From Prinia subflava (lineage: Eukaryota; Chordata; Aves; Passeriformes; Cisticolidae), in the NCBI RefSeq assembly GCF_021018805.1, contig NC_086283.1:54316312-54380311 (forward strand): 64,000 nucleotides of DNA, read 5' to 3'. Shown here piece by piece: positions 21,301 to 34,503 of this stretch (position 1 is its first letter; the number at the start of each line of letters is the position of its first letter). Below the pieces are notes generated by a model. The model made no database searches. It saw nothing but the letters and a program-made list of their open reading frames with translations, and was not told where the DNA came from. The translations under genes were made by a program, and so were the position numbers.

Positions 21301-24300
21301 ATTCAAGCAAGGAAATTGCTCTCTATCTCACTTTCTGTAGAAGTTTATGGAGTCAGGATGGATTACTGTGTGTCAGGAAATGAAACATAGAAATACGATA
21401 TCTCTCGAAGTATTTGCTGTGCATGCTCATGCTTCATCTGTGTCATGACAAAGGAAATTTCATGGAACTACCTGTTTTATTTCTTTAAATTTCCTGCCTG
21501 TCCAAATGAAAAAGATAATCCTTGTTTCTCAAACATGTTAATTTCTCTGCCTCTTAGAAACAAAGTGTTGGATAACAGAACTTTCAAGATAATCTTAAAC
21601 TTTCTTCAGATTTTGTGGAAGTATGAAGTTTTTAATAACCAACATGTGCGAAAATGCATGTAGGCATGTGGCAGCTTTACCTGAGTCCTGATACTGTTCT
21701 GCTTCATGCTGATGATAGAACAGCAATAACTGGGAGAGAGATATTCAGATAATATTTACTCTGATAGGATGGATCAATGCTTTGACAGAGCATGTAAAGT
21801 GGAGAAAGGCCCAAGACTCAATACCTGAGCTAGTCTTTTTCAAATTTTGGACATACAGATGAGTTCTGGTTCCATTTTTTCAGTTCTATATGTTGCAGCC
21901 ATATGATTCCTAATGTATTTATTGTTTATCTTACAAAGATATATTGTTTATCTGGGTCCCCACTCAGCAGTACTTTAATTTGTGTCCTTGGATTATGTTC
22001 TTTAAAACACATTCCTTTCCACTGAATGCCTCTAAAAATACACTGAATGACATGCATGCTACTCTGCTTTGTGAAGCATTTAGTGCAGGAAGAGTGTATG
22101 TTGTCTGAAAAAAATAAAGATGATACAGAAAGTCTTACAGCAAAGAACTTTTCTGGGAAGAAAAAAAAGTATATGACAAACACATGGTGTATGACAGATT
22201 TTTCATGTAAAAGTTGCAAAAAAATTTAGTCATGAAGAGTTGTATCAAAGCAAATTGTGACTTAGTTTTAAACTCGACAGCTGTTAAATATTCTAGATTC
22301 CTGATATAGAGCTAGGGTTCATGAGAAGTCTTGATTAACTGCAGCAGACTTTCCAATCCATTAAATATATGTGAGAGACATAATTTTACACAGTTATTAC
22401 ATTGCAAAATCAGTTGCAAAATCAGTCATCAATCTTATTCTCAGCCTGTTTCCTAAACATGAAAGCATTGGGATGTGAGAGGTAATTTAGGGTTCTGCAG
22501 GCTGAGTTGCTGATAAATGTTATTGGAAGAAAAATATTAACTTTGCTCTGTCAAAAATAGCTGAACTCTTTACCTGAATGTATGATTTAACTGTGTCCCT
22601 TTTTGAAATAATAAAGTGTAATGTGAAAACTGTCTAGAATCAAGCTGGAGGTTGAAACTAGATGATTTGAGATGCATGAAGTCAGATGCTCAGAAGTGAT
22701 GTAAAAACAAAAATTCCAGAGAGTATATGAGCATGTAACTCTACATAAAAATAGCGCAATGAAAATGCGAATTAAAATTTGGCCTGACTGACAGCAATCT
22801 CAGAGATTTCTGAGACCATTGCACAGCCTCCTAAGGAAACCATCTGGCATTGGTAAAGAGATTGGCACAGGGTTTGGCAGGGTGGCATTCATCTCTCCTG
22901 AATCTAATGACTCAATTTTGTTTCTTCTGTTTTACTAATAGCATCATGTTCTCCTGCAAATGTGAGTGATTTCTGGTCTCATTTACTGCCTTATGGTCAA
23001 ATGAAAGTATACATAGGAACAGACTCTGGGCATTCAAAAGACATAAGAAATCACGGCTGATGTGAGGCTCCATCATAAAGAGTATGTAAAAACCTGATTT
23101 TTAGTATGAAGTTGTCATCAGTGAAATGATAATTTTTGCTAATGGGATAGAAAGCTTTTGCCATTTCAGCTCTGTGTGATGCCAGCACTGGGAAGTAGAC
23201 TCCACAGCCCAAACTTACCAAGTCTACTGAATGGAGAAAAACTGTTTGATTTGGAAATATGTGTCTAAACAACTTGTGAATTCCATGCTTTTAATGACAA
23301 TATGTTCTACAGCCAGTAGTTAAGCAAAGATATTTCTGGTTTAGTATAAATCCCTTACTTTGAGGACAAATAATGTAAAATAAAAAGTGAAATTTACCAG
23401 ATTTCATAAACCAACAAATTCTGTGAGTCTTTTAATTTTTGTGAAAAAACAAATGTTTTTACATTGGTTTAGTTGATCCATCTTAACAATTTGACTATTA
23501 TTTTTTAAGTCAGATAAGATGCCAGATTACTAATGTTAAAAAATACCAGTTTCTTTCTTTTCCCATTGTTTACTTATACATGAAGTCCCCTCACATAGAA
23601 ACTTAAATTATCACTGTGATGTTCTGCAATTATGTGATACTAATTGAGAGCGCCGAAATCTGAGGCACTATTACAGAATTATATGATCTGAAATGCACTC
23701 ATTTAGATAGGCTTAGATACTCACTTCTTGAAGACATACAGAACATCTTTTAAGGTCATGAATTATACATATTTTAAACTGATTGAATTCCTATAAGAAA
23801 CAAGAAAAGAAGATTAATCTGAATTCTCAAGCAAAAATACACAGGGTTTTTCCCCACCTAATTCAGTGTTTGGACAAATATCCTGTTCTCATATAAATTT
23901 ATACAGTGTCCAGTTCAGTTGTTGCCTCTCGGCCTGGATGCAGTTTAAGTAGTATACTAACTGATAAAACCCTTATGTTTGATTCACATCATAATAGAGA
24001 AAGTTGTCTCCACCAACGGTGCCTTTTCAAGGATCAAGTATAAACACTTATCCAATCCCAGTGTAAAATTTCTTTAAAGTTAACTAAAGTTAACTTTATT
24101 TGGTAAAGTTAAGCTTTAGTAAATACAACTGATTAAAATGTTTTGATACACAGGATGAATTACTTGTTTCTTTGGCATTACGAAGTGGTTCCAGAAAAAT
24201 TTTCCAGAAAAAGAAAGGAAAAAACCCTACCATCATTATTTATATGTTCATGTCAGTAGCACGTTATGGCTAAATATCTCAATAAATAATTCTGTATATG

Positions 24301-27300
24301 GGTGGTTTCAACATATTTTTGGCAGTTAGTATTTTGTACGTGAAACTCTTTTATTGTCTCTGTTAGGTGAGCAGATTGTGGAAAACATAAGCAATTATAT
24401 AGTTGAGTCTGACTGGCAGGATGAGGAGCTCTGCTGTATTCCTTTTTCATCCCATTTGAACTGTCTGTTGAACAGCTGAATGTCTATTTAGAGCGCTTCC
24501 TCTCTCAAAGGTGCTGCCAGGTCTTTTCATCTGACATCTTTCAAAGTACCCTACTTTGATTAGTTTCCATGATTTCTCTGCACTACACCATGCAACTTTC
24601 ATTAAAGAAAAGCCATTTTTGGCATGGAAAGAAAACACCTGCTGTTAGCAGGAAATCTCTTGGAAAAGCTCTTTAATGCTCAATTGCATATGTTGAAACT
24701 TGGCTAGAAGTAAAACCTTCTTGTTCCTGTTATGCAGCCTCTGTTCTAAAACTGGAAGACACTGGCCACCGAACCATTTTACCCTTTACAAAATGAGCTT
24801 TCCTGTTTCCGCAAAGTTTTTTATAAAATCAGACTGCTTAGGAGGAAGTCAGATCTGGACTAAAGATCCACAAGGCCTTTGATGGCCATTGAAATACTAC
24901 GAGAATGTTACATACCGCACATATTACACAGAACTTTTACATAAAGGCCAAAGCTCACAAAGGTTTAAGTTCAAGTTGTGGTCATCTGAGATTCCTTAGA
25001 TTTTTGAGATACAAGCTTTTGTTACAAGCATTGCCTTGGCAAAACAATATCCAATACCTGTGCAGCATAACAGTTTAAAAGCATTTTTCATTTTATCTGG
25101 GATTTGGTTAATAAAACAAGACATATTTAAATGTCATGTGACAGAAAGATATAGTAGCTTATAGGATTTCAATATGCCTAGAAGTGGTAAAGGGCTGTAC
25201 ACACTTTTCTTCTGGCTATTTAAGGACCCTTCCCTGATCTTCCCAGGAACCACTGAAAGGTTTTACGTCAAAAGTCAGATGTCTGCTAGAAAATATACTA
25301 ATTACTAGCAGCAGGACCAAAGTGGACTGGGAAAATAATAGGTCACCAAAACATAGTTTATAGTCTAGGCAATGGAAGCAAGATGTGCAGGTATATTCAA
25401 TAAATAGAAAAACAGTACTTACATAATGATACAGATCCTCATATGTCCCTAAGTTTTTCTTATATTTCTCTTCCTTACCCAGAATGCTGAATAGTATCCC
25501 ACTACAACAATCTTGTTACTTGTTGCTCCTACATTTATTAATAGTTCTTCAAACTGTATAATATTTTTATAGTGGAATGCGAATTCATTAGAAACTGCAT
25601 GAAAGTATTTTAGCAGAAAACTAGCAATGACTTACAGAGGAAAAGGTGGACAAAATTGCTTGGAATTTCTATGTGAACTGTGTAGCTTGAGAATGTAATG
25701 AAAAATATGATTGCTGATTTTGTCCCTGATTTTATGGAGGAACACTAAAACTTTTTGGTATTGTCATAAAAGGCAAAACCTGGTAACAGTTAAAAAACCA
25801 AACTGATAGGGGTTTGTCAGCTTTGTACTTCAGAAAGTATTTCATTTTAAACTGTACAGAAGTATTAATGATTAGGAAAAAGAAAACAAAAGAGTTCAGA
25901 GACAAAAAAATCAAAAACCAAATGAGTGAATAGCTCTTGAAAGAAAATGAAAGATGTGGGATAAGAAATATGCAAGGTCAAAATGCAGAAGGAGCATTTT
26001 CAATAACATGGAGAACTTGAAAAGGTGAGAAGAAAATGGAGAACAGACTGAAAGATAAGAACAGCCTAAATATATTTCAATAAAAAAGTAAGTTTCAGTG
26101 GCATACTTGATAAAGACAGTTTTCCAAGAAAACAGCAAGCCTTGAGGCTGTAACAAAACTTATCGCTGTCAATTGCAGATAACAGAACATGAACCATTTC
26201 ACTGAAAACATACAAGAAATGCAACCTGCAAGAACCAGCAGTCCAACTGAGTGGGTAACCTCCATTTTAAATCTCAGAAATTTGTAACTGTTTGCTATTT
26301 TAATGTGAGGGGTTTTGCCTTTAACTGGACTTACTGTTTCATCATGCATGTTTATGTTTTGAGAGTCTTAGATAATTAAAGGACAGTGACTTCTTGCAGC
26401 ATTAATAGAGGGCACAGACACTGGTTTCATTGTGTGAAAAAACAGATTGTTGGATGGACAGTGCAACGTACTTTGTGTGGCCTTCTCTTGACTTCAGCAA
26501 AAATCTTCAGCAACTCTGTCACAGCAAATTATGAGGAGTTTTGCTTCCTAAGCATTTGTGTAGATAAGTATGAATGGAGACTAGCTTCATGGATGAGTTT
26601 TGGAGGCTTTTTTTACCATATGGTGGAAGCAAAGGACTCTTTAATTCCCCCAGTGTAAGAGTTTAAAATTATTTCCCCATCCTCATTTTGATGGCTTTTA
26701 ACCTAATACTAGCTTCTACTCTTCACAATTATGCATTACAGTAATTGAAAATGCAAAACAGAAGTACATTAGTTACAAAAGCAGAGTAAATAACCACCTG
26801 AAAACGTACAATGACAAATATAAGTAGCTCACAGCTAAAACCCAGATTAATCCAGTTCTTAAAAGTTCTGTCATGACCTAAATAAATACAAGGCAACACA
26901 CTCATCCAACCAAATCATCTGCAATGGATAATTTTCTCTAATGTTTCATAACCAGTCTTTGTATTAGCACAGGATCAAAGTTTGTGTTTTGATCAGACTG
27001 CTGGGGAATTACAATTGCCTATAAAATGAATGTCAGATCTACAAGACTGAAATAGCAATCCCTGGTCTTGCTGTTTTTCAATTCAGTACCAAATGAAAAA
27101 ATCATCACTTGGTTTCAAGATTTTTCCTGGTTTTATGTGTCAGGCACTTGCTTGTGAGGCTTAAGAAGTTGATGTTTTTTGGTCTTAAGGTTTTTCTACA
27201 TCTTTTTATGCATGCAATGGTAGTTGTGCAAGATTTTCTGTAGTAATCAACAATAAATGTGTTCTATTCGTTGAAAATATTTATTGTAGATCCTTCACCT

Positions 27301-30300
27301 GTATTACTTTTATCTTCCAGAGGTTGAACATCTTATCAGTTTTCAGGTTCTAGAATACCCTTATATCTTCTCACAGGGGTCATCTTCCAGATGCTTACCT
27401 CTTCAAACAATGTGAATGATGACTAAATTCAAACCTGAAAATAAGAAATGTTTTTTTCCCTCTCTCCCTTACCTACTTTACAGTGGAGACATGAACTGTC
27501 CATGATATTTCAGCCTATTGATATGTATGGCTTTACCAGATTAACACAATTATCCACATTCACAAAAAGTCTCCTGCACAAAGAAAAAAACTGTAGCCAG
27601 AACTACTGAACACAAATACACTATTTATAGCTTACAGTATCCCTGGGATGGAGATCACTGGCAAATAAATATGAGTATATTCAGGGGCAGTGTCAGCATT
27701 TGCCTGCTGATCACCATCTGTCCCTGCCTAATGTTGGAGGCTATGCTGGCACAGATGGGCTTTGGTCTGAGCTGCTTGGGTCCTTCTGACCAGAATTTCA
27801 CAATTATGAAATTAAGAATAGGAATGGCAGGTAAATAATTATAACCTTATCTCTGCTGTATATGGACAGGCAAATAAGTTCTTCAATGCCTTTTGTCAAC
27901 TGTTCCTGAAAAAAATTATTTGACAGTGAATTTTTCTTGTATATTAATGAAAAAGAAAATATATATTTTCAGTCAAACTTGCCAACTAAATATGTAGTGT
28001 TCTTTTAAGTTTTTTGATCCAGGTACACTAGACTTTGTAGTTAATGTCTTCAGCCTATTACATATCAAATGAAACACAATCTGAATATAAAAAAAAAAAA
28101 AAAAACAACTCTATTAGTATTAAAGCATGTGCTTGTCTCCACTGCTTCTTTTTACTCAAGAAAGTCATATGCTAAATTCATGAAAGATCTGGCAGACTGG
28201 ATGGCAGATGAAAGACATATGACAGAAATTTCACATCCACTACAGAGTAAATGAATTTTGCCCTTATACTTCCCACAGATATCTAACTCTTTTTATTATT
28301 AGTAGGAGTTACAAAATATTTTGGTTTGGTTTGTGGGTTTTTTTTCCCTCACGTGGTCTTTGCATATTCAATTATGCAAAAATATATCCTGAAACATGAT
28401 GAACTGATCAAATACAAGAAAAAAACATGCGTCAAGGCTTATAAATTAATTCAAGAAAACAATGCAACAATTTTCCTTAAGTATGTAATAGATGCAACAA
28501 TAATGTGAAGCTAATCAAACATAAAATGGATTTCAGGTATTTTTGCATTGATAAGTATAGAATCGTGTGTAATTTTCCAAAGTTATGGCATATTTCAATT
28601 GGATTACATCTTGCTGAGATTTGAATGTTTTCTTTTATTTTTTTCTGCTAATATTCTTTGCATGGACATCCATGTTATTCAGTGAAGAGAACAAAATCAG
28701 AAATGCTTAAAAATCTGTGAAGCAACTGTATTCAGCTCAGCTGTAATTAGAGAACTGAGAACCTCAGTTCTCTGCTTTTGCAACTATTGTAGTCCTGTTT
28801 TGCATTTTCAATTATTGTAATGTGCAATGGTCAAGAGTAGAAGCTAATATTAGGTTAAAAGCCATCAAAATTAGGATGAGGAATCCTGATTTGTCATGAA
28901 AGAGGAAAGGAGAAAACAGCTTTCCATGATCAACAAGATTTAAAAATAAACCACACTGAATGTCCTGAAAAAAAATGCACAGTTCAGAAGTCTGAACTGC
29001 ATAAAAGCTTGACGTTAATGCTGCTGAAAGCATCCTGCCCTCTGAAAGTATCGTTCTAATGTGTTTTTGTTTACCTCCAGTTCTGGGAAATAGGACAGAA
29101 TGGAATTACATGCATCATGGTGGAAGAAGAGAATCGTAGCTTTGTTAGAGCAGCACGTCAAAACCTGTTATTTCCAGATCATGGAACTCCTTAATATTCT
29201 GACCTTTTAATCCAGAGTTTACCAGCAAGCTGAAATGTTTCAATTTGTGAAAATATCATAGAGGTAGATTCCAGAATACTGAAACAGTTTGGATCAGTTC
29301 AGCATGAATATTTAATGCCATGGAAATGCTCTTGACCAAGGTTTACCCTATGGGCATGTCCTGCTTGCCCTCCAGTCAGGCAAAATCTGTCACATCACAC
29401 ACCGGTGCTTTGCCTCAGAGGAAGGTCTCTGTAGTAGGCTTGTGGAACAAAACCTGCCACTTGAGGTTTCATAGTTAAGCAGGTGGCATCATCAGCACAG
29501 AGATGTGTTTTCCTCCTGGTGGAATTGCTATTCAGTGGAAATGGTTCCTTAGCAATGCAGGCTATACTATAATTAACCATAATGACTGCATATAAAAAGA
29601 AACCCTCCCTTTGCCTTTGTTGTCAGGGTGGAGTTTGGAGCCTTTCAGAGAAGCTACCATTAAATTTTATTAACCTGTGGAGTAATGGCACTTTAGAAAC
29701 ACCCTTTATGTATTAAGCAATAGACAAACTTGCATTAACATTTGCTGATTGAAAAGACTGGATAAGAGAAATGCTACCCCAATTTTACATGAGGGGCTGA
29801 AAAGCAGTCTTGCCTGAAGCTATACACTAATTCTGTGGAAGAGATAGCTCTTCCACTCCAGTACTTTAATTACAGGAACAAATCTTCATTTCATCAAATA
29901 TAGGCTCACCTGAATCTCTTAGCAAACAAGTAAGGGATTGCTAGAAATATTCAGCTGCATCACATATCTGATGCTGCCTTTATGTCATAATGATGTATTC
30001 TCTGAAGAACATATTTTCATTTTTTTAGTATACCTTTGGAAGATTTTACCTTTTTCCTCATACATAAATAAAAATTTAAACCAATCAACTTTTTTAATCT
30101 CACCAAAAAGAAAAGTTCTGGGCTTTTTGTTTTGCTTATAGCAGTATTTAAATTAAGGAATCACCAGTTTAAGTGCATAACCAAGAGAACCTGCCATTGG
30201 TCTCATAAGAATAAAACTTTATTATGCAGTCATGTTTTTTACACAGTATAAATGTTATAAAATGCTAGTATCTCCTTTTCTAGTCTTTTGTAGAGTACTT

Positions 30301-31148
30301 ACATATTTCTCTGTGAGCGATTCTGATTGGGATTTGTCTTACACCTAAGTTTCTTAAATGAAAGTTGCTTGAAACAATATTCAGCTGTGACAGTTCTTTT
30401 ATGTGTATTCTGAAAACATTTTATAGCTGGAAGAGTTGAACTCTTTGGACAGTGAACTACTAATATTTGTCTTCAAACATTAGTACTTCAGTGATTAATC
30501 AACTCACATAGCATTTTGTGGAAGATGCTAAGAAGCACAGGTTCAGTCATCTATCTATGTCCAGGAGAATAGCACAGTTTTTGGAAGAGCTTGACATGCA
30601 CTCTGTACTGGATTGGGTAACTGCATACTTAATTAAAATTCCTAAACCAAGTGAAGAGAGAGTAAGTCCAGAGAAAATACTACTATCTTGCAATTAAAGT
30701 ATAATATGTTTAGCTGGACAAGCATTTACTGAAGAGTTGGAAAATGAGATTAAGTAATATCAACTGTGAACATTAATGGAGGAAACCCACAAAGCCACTG
30801 GCATAATTCAGTGTGTATCACTATGATCACCTGTGAAGCGCAGCAGATAAAGACAGGGACTGTCTGTATTCCTCAGATTTACACAGAATTTTCATGTGAC
30901 TCTTCCTTGAATAGCCAGCATTAGGTCTGCATTCTTGTCTGGAGAAGACCTTTGGTTGGTATTACAACTGTGAATTTACCAATATTTACAAACCACGACT
31001 ACCTCTTTGCACAACAGTGCCTTAGAGCAAGATGTCCTTGGAGCCATTAGATTTTTATACTATTGTTTATCCAAGGAAATTGCATATCATAATTTTTTTC
31101 TTTCTTCTTTTTAAGTAATTTTGCTGTTATGAGGGAGTACACATTAAT
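18376..31148. other. Long AT-rich non-coding stretch, no gene seen
   Basis: About 12.8 kb with no open frame above about 100 codons and none that I recognise. Small structures include poly-T at 19964-19978, poly-A at about 20729-20742 and 28089-28105, and short tandem words near 22404-22425 and 24075-24120. No CR1, LTR, SINE or RNA gene could be identified. It is compatible with an intron or gene desert. Confidence 0.55.
28089..28105 (+). repeat. Poly-A run (17 A)
   Basis: Simple A17 run in AT-rich DNA. No retroposed sequence was recognised immediately upstream, so it is not assigned to a LINE or SINE tail. Confidence 0.9.
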
Positions 31149-31600
31149 GTGCCAGCAGACCTAATGTTAAGGATAGAAATGAGTCGAGACACACAGTCTT
31201 GTTCACCACACTGTGAAAAACTCCTGGTTTCTTTTTCCTCACAGCTTGGCCATCCTTGGCTCCAACTCCAGAAGATTCTGACTACAGCAAGCTCCTGCTG
31301 TAGGCTTCCCTCAGAGACTCAGACTGCAGGTTTTACTTAGCTGGATTCTGACCACAGGCTCCAACTGCAGACTCAGACCAACCTCACAGCAGCAATTCTC
31401 TCTCCCATTTGGTGAGTCCACATTTGGCCCACCCTTCCTCTCCTCTTAGTCTTCCTCTGGATCATTCCTTCAGTTCCTCCCCTGACCAGCCAGCCCACTG
31501 TTTTGTCACACTCATCCTTATTGGATATAGCTATAACCTGTTAAGGGCAAAGCTGTTTTTGGTAATTAACACAGCTGTGACTCATCAGGGGTAACTACTA
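31149..31600. repeat. Repeat-like, more GC-rich segment, possible LTR fragment
   Basis: The base composition rises and related words recur (ggctccaactccag / ggctccaactgcag; attctgactacag / attctgaccacag; cagactcaga twice). A less GC-rich tail follows that looks like a promoter-distal retroviral region. The style resembles avian LTR sequence, but I could not identify ends, a poly-A signal or a target duplication. Confidence 0.3.
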
Positions 31601-32231
31601 CTAATGCCTGTAGTCCATTCTCCTACACATTAATAGCTTGCAAGAAAAAAAGTAACCAAATACTACTAGTAGGAAAGGAGCAGGATAAAATACATTCATT
31701 TTTATTAATTCCACTGAGTAATCAGTGAAGTCACCATGAACAACATTGTTGCCTTGGGAACACTGTCTAGAAGTTCGTACTGTGGAAATGGTTCTTTGTC
31801 AAAGATTTTAGTGCTGTTTTTTAACCATGTTTGTAAAAGAAATTTTTAAGCACCCAATCGGGCTTTCTCAAGAGAAGAGGAGATGGGAACTAAAGAGTGA
31901 CTTTCATTCAGAAATAGCAGACAAGCAAATATGAGAATGTCTGCATTCAGACTTGGTTTTGTATATCTGAGGCTTCAGAAGAATTGGATAGATAAGGAAC
32001 TGAGATTCTTTGGAGCTGCTGAATATAAAGAAATGCAGAATCCTTGTAGCTGCTAGTTTTACTTTCAATAAATCAAGTGTACATTTGGAAACACAGGCAC
32101 AAGAATTTAGAGCAGTATAAAAGGATTTTTACATGCCCCAAAGGAGCATACTTCTATGCTCAACAGCTTCTAGAGGAAAACCCTCTCTTTAGTAGACATC
32201 ATGCAGATAGTGAGTTAGTAACTCACATGTA
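31601..32231. other. AT-rich non-coding stretch, nothing recognised
   Basis: About 630 bases between the repeat-like segment and the CR1 fragment. I see no gene, RNA or repeat here. Confidence 0.5.
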
Positions 32232-32758
32232 GGCCAGTGGCATCCTGGCTTCTACCACCAATAGTGTGCACCAGGGCAGTAATTGTTCCCCTGTACTCAG
32301 CACTGGTCAGGCCATACCTTGAGTTCTGTGTCCAGTGCTGGGCCCCACACTACAAGAAGGTCATTGAGTTGATGATGTCCAGAGAAGGTCTTCAGTAACC
32401 TGAAGAAAAAGGAGGCTTAGAGGTGACCTTACCACTCTCTACAACCACCTGACAGGAGGGTGTTGCCAGGTGGGGATCGGCCTCTTTCCCCGCCAGCCAG
32501 AGACAGGACAGGAGCAACGTCTTCAAACTGCACGAGGGGATTCAAGCTGGACATCTTGAAGAATTTTTTCATTGAAAGCCTGGCTAAGCATTGCAATTGG
32601 CTTCCCAGGGAAGTATTGGAGTCACACCCCTGTTAGTGCTCAAAAGAGGTGTGGCTGTGACACTCAGAGTTATGATTTCAGAGGGGAAGTAGTAATGGGT
32701 TCATGACTGAACTCAATTACCTTAGAGGTCTTTTCCAACCTAAGTTATTCTATGGATC
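32232..32758 (+). mobile_element. CR1 LINE 3' end, sense, degraded
   Basis: The CR1 ORF2 3' portion is recognisable in order: 'tggcatcctggcttctaccaccaatagtg', 'ccctgtactcagcactggtcaggccataccttgag', 'aactcaaggtatgg'-complementary words, then 'ggaggcttagaggtgacctta...ctctacaaccacctgacaggagg'. The terminal 'cttagaggtcttttccaacctaagttattctatgg' at about 32728-32758 is the classic CR1 3' end. Several deletions break the reading frame, so it encodes nothing functional. The 5' part of the LINE is missing, as usual for CR1. Confidence 0.9.
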
Positions 32759-33500
32759 TATCTAAAAATGCTATTGTATTGTTTATATTCTATACCTGCA
32801 ATGACTGTAGAGAGGAACAAGGAAAAATGCTATCTGTTTTCACTGTAAAGTTCACAGCTTATCCCTCAGTGCAAGGGAGCCTTGACACAAAAATGCTTGT
32901 AAAGTGCTAAAAAATGCTATAAAATGTAAGATGGACCATGGGAACTATTTTCAGTATTAAGGCTTTAAAACCTTAATATCTTCACATAGGACATAGTTTT
33001 TCTCTCACATGTAATATTTTGGAGGATTAAAAACTGTCCAAGAAGATAAGTAATCTTGAAAGCAAAATGAAAGATTGATGATAGAAAACAGGATTTTTTT
33101 AAATGAACTCTTCCACTTTTCAATAAGGAAGTATTCTGATGCCTGTTCTGGGCGATATATTTCAAAACTTTCCTTTTATTACTACTGCTTAAACACAACA
33201 AGGAAGTTCAATAACACCAGAATTTTCATACCTACCTAGCGCTTTGTAAGTGTCACAATACATATCTCATATGTGGCTAATTTTCAGAGAGCTTGATAAA
33301 GAGTGTAGTGCATTTAGATGCTCAAGACAAGAGTGAAATTCAAGATTCTTACGCCACCAAAAGTTAGTTCTGTCTTATGACCTCCCTGCAGTAGCTGGTA
33401 TGGGAGGACTATAACCTTCTCTTACTGCAAATTCCGCTTGTAGCTGAAAACTTGTGAAGATTGTGACTCGAATAATATGAAAGACACACAAAGCAATCAT

Positions 33501-33584
33501 ATCTATCTATCTCTGTATCTGTCTGTCTGTCTGTCTAATCTATCTATCTAATCTATCTATCCGTCTGTCTATCTATCTATATCT
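33501..33584. repeat. Interrupted (ATCT)n/(GTCT)n microsatellite
   Basis: Alternating ATCT and GTCT tetramers with small interruptions span about 84 bases. The mixture of two related tetramers is typical of an old array with internal substitutions. Confidence 0.93.
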
Positions 33585-34360
33585 CCATTCCTCAAAATTA
33601 GTTATGTAGATATATTAATAAAATAAAAACTTAGGACAACTTTCTGAAACTAACATCCCCTTTCTACAGTAAGTGCCAGTACATGCATCAATTCTTTATA
33701 ATGGGCTATTCCATGTGTGCAATGTGTGCCTGAAAACTTTACTGAGACAACAAATGAATTCATTGAAACTTCCCCATGCAATTGCTTCGTATTTTATACT
33801 AGCAGCATAATTTTTTCTAATGAAAGCTTTTCATTTAACCATGGGGAGGAGGCTGTGAAGATCCTGTTGATCAGGCAGAGTGTCCATGAAATAGAGGGCC
33901 TGTTTCCAGGTCAGGATTTCAGACATTGTTTCCAGAAAGACAAATATGTATCAAGCATTTCTCAAGAGACAAATTCCTAATACATCCCTGTTCCTTTCAG
34001 GCAGTTGCTGGGACATAGTCCAGGTCAGGACTGTTAGATTTTTTTTCTATAAGACTTTCTAAAAGCATTGTTGTAAGTAGCTTCAAACTGTTCAAATTCT
34101 CACATATTCTGCAGCATCCCACAGCAAAAACCAAAACGTGCACTATTTGTAGGGTCTGAATTAGTAATCTCTCATACATTGTGGTTGAAGTGTATCATGC
34201 ATGTGGGAGAACAGATATTTTCCTATTGAAAAGATACTTTCTGACTGACACCTGTAAGAATGGTGATAGTAAGCCTAGAAATATATTTTAATAGGGTCTC
34301 AAAGTTAGAATTTTGAATATATGGCATTTACAACATTTAACATTTTTATGATGTTTAATT

Positions 34361-34503
34361 TATATATACATGTGATATATAGGTGTGTGTATATATATAT
34401 ATATGTATAGATGGTCAGAATTCTAACCTTGAAAGACTATTTTATATATATATATGTATAAAGATACTATATATATATAGTTTGTATTTTATGTGTATAT
34501 ATT
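34361..34503. repeat. AT/GT dinucleotide-rich cluster
   Basis: Three separate (TA)n tracts, including short gtgtgt, tatatgta and atatatag segments, are scattered over about 140 bases. They are separated by single-copy DNA at 34411-34440. Confidence 0.9.

Noticed and set aside
28069..28105. Poly-A run as a processed-pseudogene or SINE tail
   Set aside because: No gene-like, tRNA-like or LINE-like sequence was recognised upstream of the A run.
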